A stretch of DNA of 53,960 nt from UBA3792 sp045114775 (GTDB taxonomy: Bacteria; Bacillota; Clostridia; Christensenellales; CAG-138). Both the position numbers and the translations under genes were made by a program. Numbering within the stretch: the first letter of the stretch is position 1; each line of letters starts with the position of its first letter. Shown here piece after piece: positions 32,385 to 41,153 of the stretch. The DNA lies in NCBI GenBank assembly GCA_045114775.1, contig JBGULC010000002.1, positions 1 to 53,960 on the forward strand, in the 5' to 3' direction. Under the pieces are notes generated by a model that had not been told where the DNA came from, searched no databases, and was given only the letters and a program-made list of their open reading frames with translations.

Positions 32385-35166
32385 CAAGCCCATACCTCAA
32401 ATATACTTCATCTACTTTATATTCAACAGGCTTAGCAGTGTTGCTGTCAGGAAAACTGATTGCATAACCTAAATAAACATCATCATATGCACACCGCGTT
32501 TCACCGTTCCCTGATTTAAAGACGTAAATAAGCAACAAGCCGTTCTGCTTTTTCCTGCATTTCCTGATCCACACAGGTGAAGCTTCAGTCGGTGGAAGAA
32601 CGGATCTGCCATTCGGTGTCCAATTCTCTCTTGTCTTCAATAAAGCAGTTGCTTTCTCAGCGGCTGTTAAATCAACATCTTGATCGGTTTCGGTTATTAA
32701 GTTGTTACGGATCAGGTAAATAGTGTCACTATTATCCTGATACTTTTGATCGCTGCGCCATGTCAACCCGATTTTTTGTCCTCCAATCGGATACTCCTCT
32801 CCAGAAATTGTCGATACTAAAGCAACGGTCCAATTGATTAGCTCGCCATCTTCCACCTGATTCAAGATGTACTGGCTCACAATTTTCGGAGAAGCATTGA
32901 AGCATGATGAATGTATTGTAATATTCTGCAGAAAATCAATTATCTGCTCAGGTTGTACATTATTGTAAAGATAATTGTTTCTAGTCGCTGACGAAGGTCC
33001 AATAGGTGTACCTAATTGTCTTAGCCACATATCTGCAAAACTTCTGTTGGCCTGATTGCAAGGATTATTTTTATAAAACCTCGTAATCTGCACAAGTTCA
33101 CCCGCATATGTAACGGTTCGCTTTTCAGAATTGCGCATCTTATTCATGGCTGTGATCAACATGCCATCAGGATGCGTTCTAACTTTTAAACCGTAGTTTT
33201 CTGGTGTCGCTCCAAGTTCGGCCATATCATCCAGCTCACGCCTCAATTCTTCATTGGCTACCGCAATATGCCGATACCATTCTTTCAACTGTGTACTCGT
33301 ATATAACCGGCAAAGGTCTGCATATCCATTTCTATATCCAAACCACCGCCCCATCTGCAAAAGAGTATCATACATTTTGGAAAGGCGAGAATAATAGCTT
33401 ACCACCAGCCCCTCTAATGTCAGTCCTCGAGACAGCTTGTCGCCTCCTACCGCAATAACCGTACAACCGTTGGGATAGGAATCATAATCTAATCCGCCGT
33501 CAGCTGCTTTTCCATTAACTGCTTTAACCTCAATTTTGGAAGCGCAATCGAACAATTTATCCTTAATTTGTTCCCATGAAATAGGATAAATCCCATTATC
33601 CTGCAGTTCCGCTGCAACTGCATTTGTTGTTTTTTCAAAATCGTTATGCCACATTGTTTCGAGATTTCCTATCAATTGGGTATACTGTGGACCAGTTTCA
33701 AACTCCAATTGCGAAACTATGGCTTTTACAGCATTCTTTAGCAAATCTGTTATCTGGTTTTGAACGTCAACAAATCTGGTTACATGAACCAGCATAGAAT
33801 GATGCTTCTTATCCTGGCCGCGAACTGCACGAGCTGCCGCAGCGAGAATAAAGGAATAGATCGCTTTATACAGAGAGTCCGGAAGGCTTGTAACAATCAA
33901 GCTGCTTTTGTGTTTTTCCGGGAAGCATGCACCATAATCATTTGCCTCACGTATCAAAGGTAAAGGTTCAACGGCTTCAATATTAGCCGTTCGATCTCGA
34001 TATAAACCGAAGACCTTCTCCGGACCAATATAGTTTGTCGGAGCGTGCAAGTTTACGATAAAGCTACGCGGATATAGATCTTCTCCATATACAGAAGGCA
34101 TATTGTTCAGATCTGTAGGATATATAAAGATATTTGCAAATGGAGTTGCCGTATACCCTACATATGCACTTTGTGTAAAGCAATTAAGAATCTGTCTTAT
34201 CAGACCATTAATCCTGGTCGGGTCTTGTTCCGCCGCATCCGGGTCAATCTCTGTGCCTCCAATACGCTTCGCGGATTTAGTATCAATAGAAGCATTATCT
34301 GCTTCATCATCGATCAGAAGCAGAGGGATATTTGCTATTATGCCAGAATCATTTGTCCCTGTAAACCAATTCAGGAGATTGTTCAACGGGGTCACATTCT
34401 TTTTTACGACCGCAATGATCGGGTCTCCGCCTGGTGTTATAGTCACAGTACTATGAACGCTTTTTTTGAAATCTCCGCTCGAATCTGCACTTGTAACGGC
34501 GATTACTGGGCGCTCAACAAAACCAGGCAACAGACCTGCTCCTATCCTGGAAGATGTTTGATCATATGATTCTTTCTTTCGTGTATCCCTGCCTATGAAC
34601 CCCTTGTCAATTCTTTTTTGTGTCTGGCTTCTAAGATCATTATTTAAGCCAGCTAGTATAATAACGATTTTATATCCTGCATCAACTGCTTTTGCAATTA
34701 GACCCGTATAGTTGCTTGTTTTTCCTGACTGAACATTTCCTACAACCATTCCTCGGCGATCCCATGCTCCCGGTCTTTTGGGGCTTTCGAGTCTTTTCAA
34801 GACTTCTTCCGTGGTTTGGTCAATGCTGGAAACAACAGACGGAGGAAGCTTTTCTATAACTTCCAGATATTTTTTGTATCGGCTCCAGAAATCCCATTTT
34901 ATCGACGCTCTCTCATTAGCAAGCCATTCTTTATGGTCTCTATTATCTTCCAAGATCGAAGCAGGCCCTTCAAAGACCCCATAGTCAAACAATATTTGAC
35001 GGAGTAAAGCCTCCTGATCAATATGCTCGTCAGGATAATATATGCTAAACATTGCACTTAGCTTAGAAATCTCTATGTCTAGGCCGTCCGGTGAAACCCT
35101 TCCTTCGATAAGAAGTTTCATCACTGCATCATAGATCATCGAATACAGTTTTCCGTCATTACTCAA
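32374..35166 (-). CDS. Z1-domain helicase-like protein
   Basis: 930 aa from a TTG start at 35166, chosen because AAGGAGG lies 9 bases upstream; the ATG ten codons later is an alternative. Walker A GNVQSGKTSNY (143-153), DEAD-like LLLIDDEADNAS (282-293), YVGYTATPFANIFI (335-348), then GGDKLSRGLTLEGLVVSYYSR and LLQMGRWFGYR. This is a full SF2 helicase-like set as in the Z1 family. In comparative genomics Z1 proteins travel with MORC-like GHKL ATPases in R-M-type loci. It overlaps the GHKL gene by 8 bases. Confidence 0.92.
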   Translation of the reverse strand: MSNDGKLYSMIYDAVMKLLIEGRVSPDGLDIEISKLSAMFSIYYPDEHIDQEALLRQILFDYGVFEGPASILEDNRDHKEWLANERASIKWDFWSRYKKYLEVIEKLPPSVVSSIDQTTEEVLKRLESPKRPGAWDRRGMVVGNVQSGKTSNYTGLIAKAVDAGYKIVIILAGLNNDLRSQTQKRIDKGFIGRDTRKKESYDQTSSRIGAGLLPGFVERPVIAVTSADSSGDFKKSVHSTVTITPGGDPIIAVVKKNVTPLNNLLNWFTGTNDSGIIANIPLLLIDDEADNASIDTKSAKRIGGTEIDPDAAEQDPTRINGLIRQILNCFTQSAYVGYTATPFANIFIYPTDLNNMPSVYGEDLYPRSFIVNLHAPTNYIGPEKVFGLYRDRTANIEAVEPLPLIREANDYGACFPEKHKSSLIVTSLPDSLYKAIYSFILAAAARAVRGQDKKHHSMLVHVTRFVDVQNQITDLLKNAVKAIVSQLEFETGPQYTQLIGNLETMWHNDFEKTTNAVAAELQDNGIYPISWEQIKDKLFDCASKIEVKAVNGKAADGGLDYDSYPNGCTVIAVGGDKLSRGLTLEGLVVSYYSRLSKMYDTLLQMGRWFGYRNGYADLCRLYTSTQLKEWYRHIAVANEELRRELDDMAELGATPENYGLKVRTHPDGMLITAMNKMRNSEKRTVTYAGELVQITRFYKNNPCNQANRSFADMWLRQLGTPIGPSSATRNNYLYNNVQPEQIIDFLQNITIHSSCFNASPKIVSQYILNQVEDGELINWTVALVSTISGEEYPIGGQKIGLTWRSDQKYQDNSDTIYLIRNNLITETDQDVDLTAAEKATALLKTRENWTPNGRSVLPPTEASPVWIRKCRKKQNGLLLIYVFKSGNGETRCAYDDVYLGYAISFPDSNTAKPVEYKVDEVYLRYGLDDE

Positions 35167-36658
35167 GGTGTATCCCCTCCTTCTCACAGAACAGCGATAC
35201 CTTCTCGGGAGAATAAATAAAAGGTTCCGTGCTTGCAATACTAGCTATTGCATCCTCTGGTGTTGATCCCATCGATAAATACATATCATACAAGGCTTTT
35301 ATCATTGGATCAAATTCATCTGTGGATTTTCCTTCAAACGGATTTAGCATATCTTCCGCTTTTTCAGTATAATCAGATATTATCATTGGAACCGGAACCG
35401 TCTCCTCAACAAGATCCAATAACTGCCTGATTTGTTTATGCATTTCTGAATGCAACAACATCTGAACGACAGGGTGATTTCGATTAATCGTGTATCCCAG
35501 TTTGCCGTGTCGAACGCTCTGATGCCATACAAAGAAGTTCTCTGTTTTCCCTTTCCTGGCAAGTTTCTTCCCTCTGTGACGATATATCCTTGCAGATTCT
35601 TTTTGAGCCGCTACAGCAATCCTTTTTAACTCTTTTTGTATACAAATAGGTGGTATCGCTATTGACTTTCTAACATCAATATTCCATTCACTATCTGTCT
35701 CGTTTCCTATATCCACGCGAATCCTTGCCAACCGGTATTGCTCTAGTTTTTCCATTCCCGGAATTAGCCAATCCCCAGCAACTATAAGTCGATTATTTCT
35801 ATAGATATAGAAGCCCTGTTGCGCATTCCAGCCATGTGGACCCGCATTCTGAGCGAATTCATCAGCTGAAAGCTTACTTTGATGTGGAAGAATATATGGC
35901 TTTATCTTGACTTCACTTCCATTAACATATAAAGTCTCTGTGGGCATTCTAGTTGTAAAAGAGTTATCCACTAAGAACGGATCCCACATGACAACAGGCT
36001 TGTGATTTAGTTCGAAATCTATTTTATGAGCGCCTCTCATGTATGCAGAAAAAACAACCGAAATATGCGTTTTAACCGCTTTCGCATAGTTTAGGAAGGC
36101 TGCTTGATATTCTTCATCGTTAACACTGGTCCCTGGAATAATACGATCGATTTTTTCCCAGAGGACTACTGTTCCGTTATTCTTCTGTGCAAAAAAGCTG
36201 TCAATGATCTCACTGGCTGTTTGTGATACGGATTTCAGCAGAATCCATTCTTGTTTTTCATTAACAACATCAAGATCCCAGCAACGAACAGATACTTTTG
36301 AATTAAGAGTTCTGGAAGCCACGGTAAATCGCTTGCATTGTGAAAACGATGCTGTTTTCAGTCCTAAACCAAAGCGTCCCAAATCACTGGCATCCCTTTT
36401 TTCCAAAGGACTTTTGCTGCCTGTTCTCATTGCTTCTGAGAGCTCTGTTTCAGTCATGCCTTTTCCATTGTCGTATACGGCAATCCATGGGTTACCATTA
36501 TTCCACTCAAACTGAATAGAAATATGATCAGCCTTCGCTGTAATACTATTGTCAATAAGATCTGCAATTGCCGTTGAAACATCATATCCAAATGCGCGCA
36601 ATGACTGCATCAACGGCGCTGCATTTGGAGTAGCATATTCATAGTCTTCGCATAACAT
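35159..36658 (-). CDS. GHKL (MORC/Hsp90-like) ATPase
   Basis: 499 aa. ATP-lid motifs: N-box IADLIDNSITAKA (about 31-43), G1 VYDNGKGM (61-68) and G2 LGRFGLGLKTASFSQ (93-107). The usual catalytic Glu before L-x-D-N is Asp here, as in some prokaryotic relatives. The C-terminal half (SEWNIDVRKSIAIPP ...) is like the S5-fold part that couples ATP to dimer closure in MutL/MORC. Start ATG 36658 with AAGGAAA upstream. It is probably a DNA clamp that senses DNA or coordinates the Z1 and nuclease subunits, by family analogy. Confidence 0.9.
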   Translation of the reverse strand: MLCEDYEYATPNAAPLMQSLRAFGYDVSTAIADLIDNSITAKADHISIQFEWNNGNPWIAVYDNGKGMTETELSEAMRTGSKSPLEKRDASDLGRFGLGLKTASFSQCKRFTVASRTLNSKVSVRCWDLDVVNEKQEWILLKSVSQTASEIIDSFFAQKNNGTVVLWEKIDRIIPGTSVNDEEYQAAFLNYAKAVKTHISVVFSAYMRGAHKIDFELNHKPVVMWDPFLVDNSFTTRMPTETLYVNGSEVKIKPYILPHQSKLSADEFAQNAGPHGWNAQQGFYIYRNNRLIVAGDWLIPGMEKLEQYRLARIRVDIGNETDSEWNIDVRKSIAIPPICIQKELKRIAVAAQKESARIYRHRGKKLARKGKTENFFVWHQSVRHGKLGYTINRNHPVVQMLLHSEMHKQIRQLLDLVEETVPVPMIISDYTEKAEDMLNPFEGKSTDEFDPMIKALYDMYLSMGSTPEDAIASIASTEPFIYSPEKVSLFCEKEGIHLE

Positions 36659-36730
36659 AGGCTTTCCTTCTGCCAAATCACGGCTTTCCTGTTACTTCTC
36701 GCTAATACCTACATAATCTGTAGATATCTT

Positions 36731-36759
36731 ATAATACATCACATTGCCCATTATGTCAC
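36731..36759 (-). promoter_or_regulatory. Internal promoter before the GHKL gene
   Basis: Minus strand GTGACA (36754-36759), 17-base spacer, TATTAT (36731-36736). The -35 overlaps the stop of the 571-aa gene, so the GHKL-to-Nudix genes could be transcribed apart from it. Confidence 0.5.
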
Positions 36760-38471
36760 TCTTTTCTCATTATTTCATCCAGCAATGCAATCTGTTTTCG
36801 TATTTCCTCTATTCTAGCGAGTGCTTGCTTCCTTTTTGATGCATTCCTCCCAATTAGCCCTTTCAGACCTGTGTTCTCTTTAAGAATAAGTTCCTGATCT
36901 CGTTTCTCCTGTTCTAATTCTCGTCTCTTTTGTTCTATAACGTCAATGCTGACTTGATGATTGCTGATAGCAGTCCCATTTTGTTCGTTTATTTCAGGTT
37001 TAGGTTTGTCACCTGTCTTCTCAGAATCGGTTCCAGTTTTGTTTTTTTCCATATTAGCAACTTCGATTATAGGGATCCTAAACCGTTCATTCTGGGGTTG
37101 CATCGGCCCTTTCTTCTCGCCAATACAGTATGTGAATGAAAGAAACAAATCTGTAGCTTCTCTAATCCATTCCACGCGATCTTTTCCCATTTCGTGTAAA
37201 GATATATTGCAGTATGTATGAAAACATGAAAGCTGATGATTCGTAATAATCATTCCATTCGTTTGTACGCGGTCATCAGCCAACTCATCCTTTACCTGAT
37301 AAAAAGCCCCAAATCCTGGCCTCAATTCTCTTTCAACCCATTCGTTAGCTGAACTGAACCTATCATTCCATTGATATGCCAGATAACTTTCAAGCCAATC
37401 TGCTTTTTGTGCAGTTACTTCTATTCCATCGTGCAAACAAATATAAGGTTCGAACTCAATCGCAAATGGCATTTGCTTGAGATCATCGAATATCGAATAA
37501 TCTTCCGGAACGATTATCAGCCGTTTGTTCTCTTCATTTTGATCTTGGTCATAGTTATATACAACCTGATACTTTTCAGGCACTGAAAGCAGTAATTCGC
37601 CAAATTTTACAACCTGAACTTTATCCCCGTCTTCCTCCTTTGATTCATTCTCGTCGCTTTTTAGATCAGCGTCAATCTTTATCATAACGCCTTTCGTCAA
37701 CAAGAACTCTTTTACCCGCATTTGGTACAACTCTTTAATCCAATTTGCAACTGTTTGTGATGTGACAGGGCTCCCTTTTCCTAAGGCATCGATGGCATCT
37801 TGTAAATCATAAAATGCTCCTTGATTCTTCTCAAGGTAATCGTTAATTATCTTCTCCTTTTCATCAATAGAATACTTCCGTTTCTTCTTTTCTTTCAGAA
37901 CGGTATTTCCCTTGGGCGTACCTTTTTGCACGTCGACATAACCAGTTCTTCTAGTGATAGAAGGTGGAGTTATGCTTCGAGAATCTAAATCGGGAGCTTT
38001 TTTATAACCATCCATTTGTTGCTTATTCTGGTTAATAATCTGTATATCTGTTATGGTTTGGCACATGCTTTGCTTATTCAAAGTATGCAGGCCTTCTTTC
38101 TCGTCTTGCACTGTGCTAAAAGATAGATGGTATGTTGTCGTTTGCTGCTTCTCATCACCTGCAAACACCTCTTCAGAAATATGCAGATAGCTACAATCAC
38201 AAATATCATACACCTGGCAAAGAGCATCGTAAAAGCAAGGACCATTCTGTCCTTTTTTGATCATATAGTAGTCAAACTCATCTATCCATTGCCGTAAAAA
38301 GGACAGCAAATCAACCCCATTTTTAATCTTATGGGCTGCCTTATTCATCTCATTTTCAGAAGCATATTCGGAAAACAACGTATGGTTTCTATCATAATAA
38401 TGGTACTTTGCACCAAATCCTCGCCCATCAAGCATTTCAACATATATGCTAATGACCCCAGATATCAGCAT
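36756..38471 (-). CDS. Unknown 571-aa protein leading the defence operon
   Basis: I do not recognise the family. Residues 1-130 form a mixed alpha/beta part (MLISGVISIYVEMLDGRGFG ... CFYDALCQVYDICDCSYLHIS). Residues about 195-255 look like a winged helix or HTH (KYSIDEKEKIINDYLEKNQG...GSPVTSQTVANWIKELY). An acidic linker and a second folded part (about 290-470) follow. Residues about 505-571 are a charged coiled coil (IEQKRRELEQEKRDQELILKE). The start at 38471 has a weak ribosome site; Met 13 is an alternative. It may be a DNA-binding regulator or a sensor subunit. A promoter lies about 200 bases upstream. Confidence 0.75.
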   Translation of the reverse strand: MLISGVISIYVEMLDGRGFGAKYHYYDRNHTLFSEYASENEMNKAAHKIKNGVDLLSFLRQWIDEFDYYMIKKGQNGPCFYDALCQVYDICDCSYLHISEEVFAGDEKQQTTTYHLSFSTVQDEKEGLHTLNKQSMCQTITDIQIINQNKQQMDGYKKAPDLDSRSITPPSITRRTGYVDVQKGTPKGNTVLKEKKKRKYSIDEKEKIINDYLEKNQGAFYDLQDAIDALGKGSPVTSQTVANWIKELYQMRVKEFLLTKGVMIKIDADLKSDENESKEEDGDKVQVVKFGELLLSVPEKYQVVYNYDQDQNEENKRLIIVPEDYSIFDDLKQMPFAIEFEPYICLHDGIEVTAQKADWLESYLAYQWNDRFSSANEWVERELRPGFGAFYQVKDELADDRVQTNGMIITNHQLSCFHTYCNISLHEMGKDRVEWIREATDLFLSFTYCIGEKKGPMQPQNERFRIPIIEVANMEKNKTGTDSEKTGDKPKPEINEQNGTAISNHQVSIDVIEQKRRELEQEKRDQELILKENTGLKGLIGRNASKRKQALARIEEIRKQIALLDEIMRKE

Positions 38472-38652
38472 TCGATTCCAACCCCTTCGTCCTTATTCCA
38501 ATATGTCTATACTAATGGTTTTGTTGTAATACTCACTTTGTTCTAGAAGCCTTAACCCATTACAGAAGATTTGGTCAAAGTCTCCAGTGTACAATTCTTT
38601 TTCCAAAACCAGCATCCTTTCGTATGGTTATTTGCTGTACAATACATCTTTA

Positions 38653-38703
38653 ATAATTATATGTTATTAATATAATTATACCATAAAGCTCTTCATCATT
38701 CAA
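38653..38703 (-). promoter_or_regulatory. Defence-operon promoter with overlapping inverted repeat
   Basis: Minus strand TTGAAT (38698-38703), 17-base spacer, perfect TATAAT (38675-38680). ATAATTATAT (38653-38662) and its exact complement (38670-38679) form a 10-base inverted repeat across the -10 and start point, a possible operator. The rest of the 533-base gap 38472-39004 is AT-rich, with no gene. Confidence 0.6.
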
Positions 38704-38806
38704 CAGTCTTCACACCATACCTTCGATCTATCAAACAAAAAGCATTTTATGATTATTGATAACGATTTTCCATGACTCATAATAATCTTACAGCTTTAAT
38801 TATCCG

Positions 38807-38818
38807 ATAAAACGGACA
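38807..38818 (+). repeat. Right copy of the 12-base direct repeat flanking the AT-rich cargo
   Basis: ATAAAACGGACA, identical to 22923-22934. Together they bracket the peptidase/DUF4411 pair and the whole defence operon. Confidence 0.45.
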
Positions 38819-38944
38819 TCAAGATAGATTTAGACTTTTTTCCTTTGGATTGACATGAAACTATTGTTTGAATTGTAAACGATAGCTCACATATTATCGA
38901 TTTATGCTGTTTTTGCCATGTTTTTGATCATATTTGAGCAATAG

Positions 38945-38970
38945 AATAGCACGATGCCGTCATCGTGCTT
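38945..38970 (-). terminator. Hairpin downstream of hipA
   Basis: GCACGATG-ACGG-CATCGTGC (minus strand) followed by TATTCTATT, 35 bases past the hipA stop; the T tail is imperfect. Confidence 0.5.
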
Positions 38971-39004
38971 CGTATTATTTCATGGGAAAATGAAGGGAGT
39001 GTAT

Positions 39005-40276
39005 TTATTGCAACGTGTTTTGGCTACGATCCAGTATGGTTGCTTTCAACTCCTCTATTCCTTTTACGCCCTGACGTGTCAGCGTCTCTGCCGCAGATTC
39101 CAGCGCCGGGCGGAAGCGTTTGGCCATCTCGTCAAAGCGGTTCAGCGCCATCCGTTCACCGAGTCCGGCTTCCCTGGCTGCCGTGCGGAAGGAATCGCGC
39201 GTCACGTCTTCGATACGTTTTGCGCTGCCGATCGCGAACGACATTTCATGTGTCATGCCTTTGTAGCCGATCGTATTGATCACGTCATATGCCGGGGCAA
39301 GTCGGACCGTCTTCAGATCCTCGCTGTACAGCAGAGAATAGTTCTTCAGATGACCGTCGGTGTTCCCGATCAGGCAATTGAATACGATCCTGTCCCATAG
39401 CTTCAGTTGATCTTCGATCGGCTGCGAGGAATGCGTGCGGAGCAACGCGAACATCTTTGCAAGATGCCGATCCCCGTTTTCATATTTCCGTGACGCCGGA
39501 ATGCCCAACGCCTGCGCAAAGTCCTCCTGGTGCAGACGCAGCGGCATCGGCAGTCCGTTTGCAAATGCAGGCTGCTCCGAAATGCGGCGGTCGAACCGTT
39601 CGGACGCAAGCAGGATATCCTCATCCTTTCCGGATCCGAGATCGATGATCGTCGTTTCCGAGACGTCGATCCCGCATTGCTTTGCCGTCAGCAAACACAG
39701 GAGTTCATTCGGAACGATTCGCTCCAGCCGGACATGGCTTTGCTTCACGATATGGGTGCTCGGCGCCGTTCCTCGGGGCAGGTACCACTCCCCCGTCTTC
39801 GGATCCCGGTATAAACCGACTTTCCCGGTCGCACCGGCAAGCGAAAGTCTGGATTCGATCACGACCGTTGCGGATTCGGTCGCTCCTTCACGCGCCAATT
39901 CACGGACCTGTTCTCGCGTCAGCTTATCATAAGACGCCTGCGGCTTTTCTCCCTTTTGATACACACGCACCGCGCCGATACATTCGCGGCCGAGTTGGTA
40001 CAGAATCTGTACATAGTCGTTTTCATCCAGGTGCAGATTCGATGCGACCGCGCGACGCGTGAAACCTTCCGGCAATAATCCGTCAAAAAAGCATTTGGTT
40101 TGTTCTGCAGAAAACGGTTTTGATTGCAGCGGCAGACTGAAGGAGATCGGAACCGCTTCGGGCGCATTCAGATAATCGGCTGCGTATGTGAACCGCGCGT
40201 CCGCACTGCTCTCTCCCGAAATCGAGCCGACAACGACCGGTTTTCCCTTGATATCGATACTGACAGTGAATTCCAT
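39005..40276 (-). CDS. hipA: HipA-family toxin (Ser/Thr kinase)
   Basis: 423 aa. N-terminal HipA_N (LPLQSKPFSAEQTKCFFDGLLPEG about 48-71), an ATP-binding mid part (IVKQSHVRLERIVPNELLCLLTA), and the kinase signature NTDGHLKNYSLL (305-316) with metal-binding APAYDVINT (327-335). HipA phosphorylates a target such as glutamyl-tRNA synthetase in E. coli and causes dormancy. The stop of hipB is 3 bases upstream. GC-rich codon use, unlike the adjoining defence operon, suggests a separate origin. Confidence 0.94.
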   Translation of the reverse strand: MEFTVSIDIKGKPVVVGSISGESSADARFTYAADYLNAPEAVPISFSLPLQSKPFSAEQTKCFFDGLLPEGFTRRAVASNLHLDENDYVQILYQLGRECIGAVRVYQKGEKPQASYDKLTREQVRELAREGATESATVVIESRLSLAGATGKVGLYRDPKTGEWYLPRGTAPSTHIVKQSHVRLERIVPNELLCLLTAKQCGIDVSETTIIDLGSGKDEDILLASERFDRRISEQPAFANGLPMPLRLHQEDFAQALGIPASRKYENGDRHLAKMFALLRTHSSQPIEDQLKLWDRIVFNCLIGNTDGHLKNYSLLYSEDLKTVRLAPAYDVINTIGYKGMTHEMSFAIGSAKRIEDVTRDSFRTAAREAGLGERMALNRFDEMAKRFRPALESAAETLTRQGVKGIEELKATILDRSQNTLQ

Positions 40277-40279
40277 GTA

Positions 40280-40489
40280 TTACCTCTCCGTCACAGAGCA
40301 ATCCAGGCCCAACTGGTTTGCGATGCGGATCGCTTTCTCCAACTCTATCGTGGGTTTTCCGTTTTCCAGATCAGACAGAAAGCTGACGCTCATCCCGGTA
40401 AACTCGGAAAGATAAGCCTGCGTATAGCCCAGCTGCTTCCGTCTTTTGCGGATCGCCTCCCCGAATGATTTGGCGTCTGTTACGATCAT
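40280..40489 (-). CDS. hipB: HipB-type XRE antitoxin/repressor
   Basis: 69 aa with an XRE HTH spanning nearly all of it (FGEAIRKRRKQLGYTQAYLSEFTGMSVSFLSDLENGKPTIELEKAIRI). Start ATG 40489 after AAGGAG; the frame is open further upstream but without a ribosome site. It binds HipA and represses the operon. Two palindromic operators sit in its promoter. Confidence 0.92.
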   Translation of the reverse strand: MIVTDAKSFGEAIRKRRKQLGYTQAYLSEFTGMSVSFLSDLENGKPTIELEKAIRIANQLGLDCSVTER

Positions 40490-40530
40490 ATGCACTCCTT
40501 CGCCGAGCGGCTCATTTAGAATGTCTCGGC

Positions 40531-40594
40531 ATAATTTAGCCGTACGGCTTATTTTGATCAATTTCATTATAATTTAGCCGTACGGCGAAGTCAA
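40531..40594 (-). promoter_or_regulatory. hipBA promoter with two identical operators
   Basis: Minus strand TTGACT (40589-40594), 17-base spacer, TATAAT (40566-40571). The 18-base direct repeat ATAATTTAGCCGTACGGC occurs at 40531-40548 and 40569-40586. Each holds the palindrome GCCGTACGGC; one lies between -35 and -10, the other downstream of the start point. This is a typical HipB repression layout. Confidence 0.8.
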
Positions 40595-40655
40595 GTATTC
40601 TTTTGGGGAACAATCGTCTCAGTATCTTTTTTCCAATTCTGCGTAATTCAACAAT

Positions 40656-40865
40656 TTGCCATCGGCAAAAGCGTTCATATCGTTTTTTGACAAGGACTTT
40701 CCGTTGTCCGGCACAGTCTCCCGCTATTCCATTTTGAAAAAGCAAGGGTATCGTGTTCTGATCGTGGAGCGTCATCTTGTGTTTTATAAGCTGGACCGGA
40801 AAACAAAAACCGTAATGATCCATGCGATCGTTGACGGCAGGCAAGAATACAGGGACCTCGTTTGA
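40656..40865 (+). pseudogene. Fragment of a RelE/ParE-type toxin gene
   Basis: The frame ends SILKKQGYRVLIVERHLVFYKLDR...IHAIVDGRQEYRDLV, the C-terminal half of a RelE/ParE toxin. The N-terminal half and any antitoxin gene are missing, and the DNA just upstream is the hipBA promoter side. It is probably the debris of a toxin-antitoxin locus. The stop codon lies in a terminator hairpin. Confidence 0.7.
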
Positions 40866-40878
40866 GGTCCCCGTTTTT
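40852..40878 (+). terminator. Terminator overlapping the toxin-fragment stop
   Basis: GGGACCTC-GTTT-GAGGTCCC followed by CGTTTTT. Confidence 0.8.
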
Positions 40879-41153
40879 CGTATTAGGGAACTTTAATATG
40901 TCATTTTGCATCATTTTGTTCCCTAATTTGCAAGAAGGTATTCAGTATTGGTTTTTCCCTTATTTCTGCGTAGCCTATGAAACCCCCGCATCCATTATAC
41001 AGCAGATGCATAAATACTCGTGTAAAAGGGGGTTGCCTGTCAAAGATACGGTTGGTCTTCAAATCAAAGATAAATAGGCACCATATGGGTCAAAAGTGCC
41101 TTTTCTGCCAAACAAAAACGGAAACGCCTCAACTGCGTACTGAATGAAAATCT

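Noticed and set aside
40862..41077. 71-codon plus-strand frame after the toxin fragment
   Set aside because: It starts inside a terminator hairpin and has no ribosome site or recognisable pattern.
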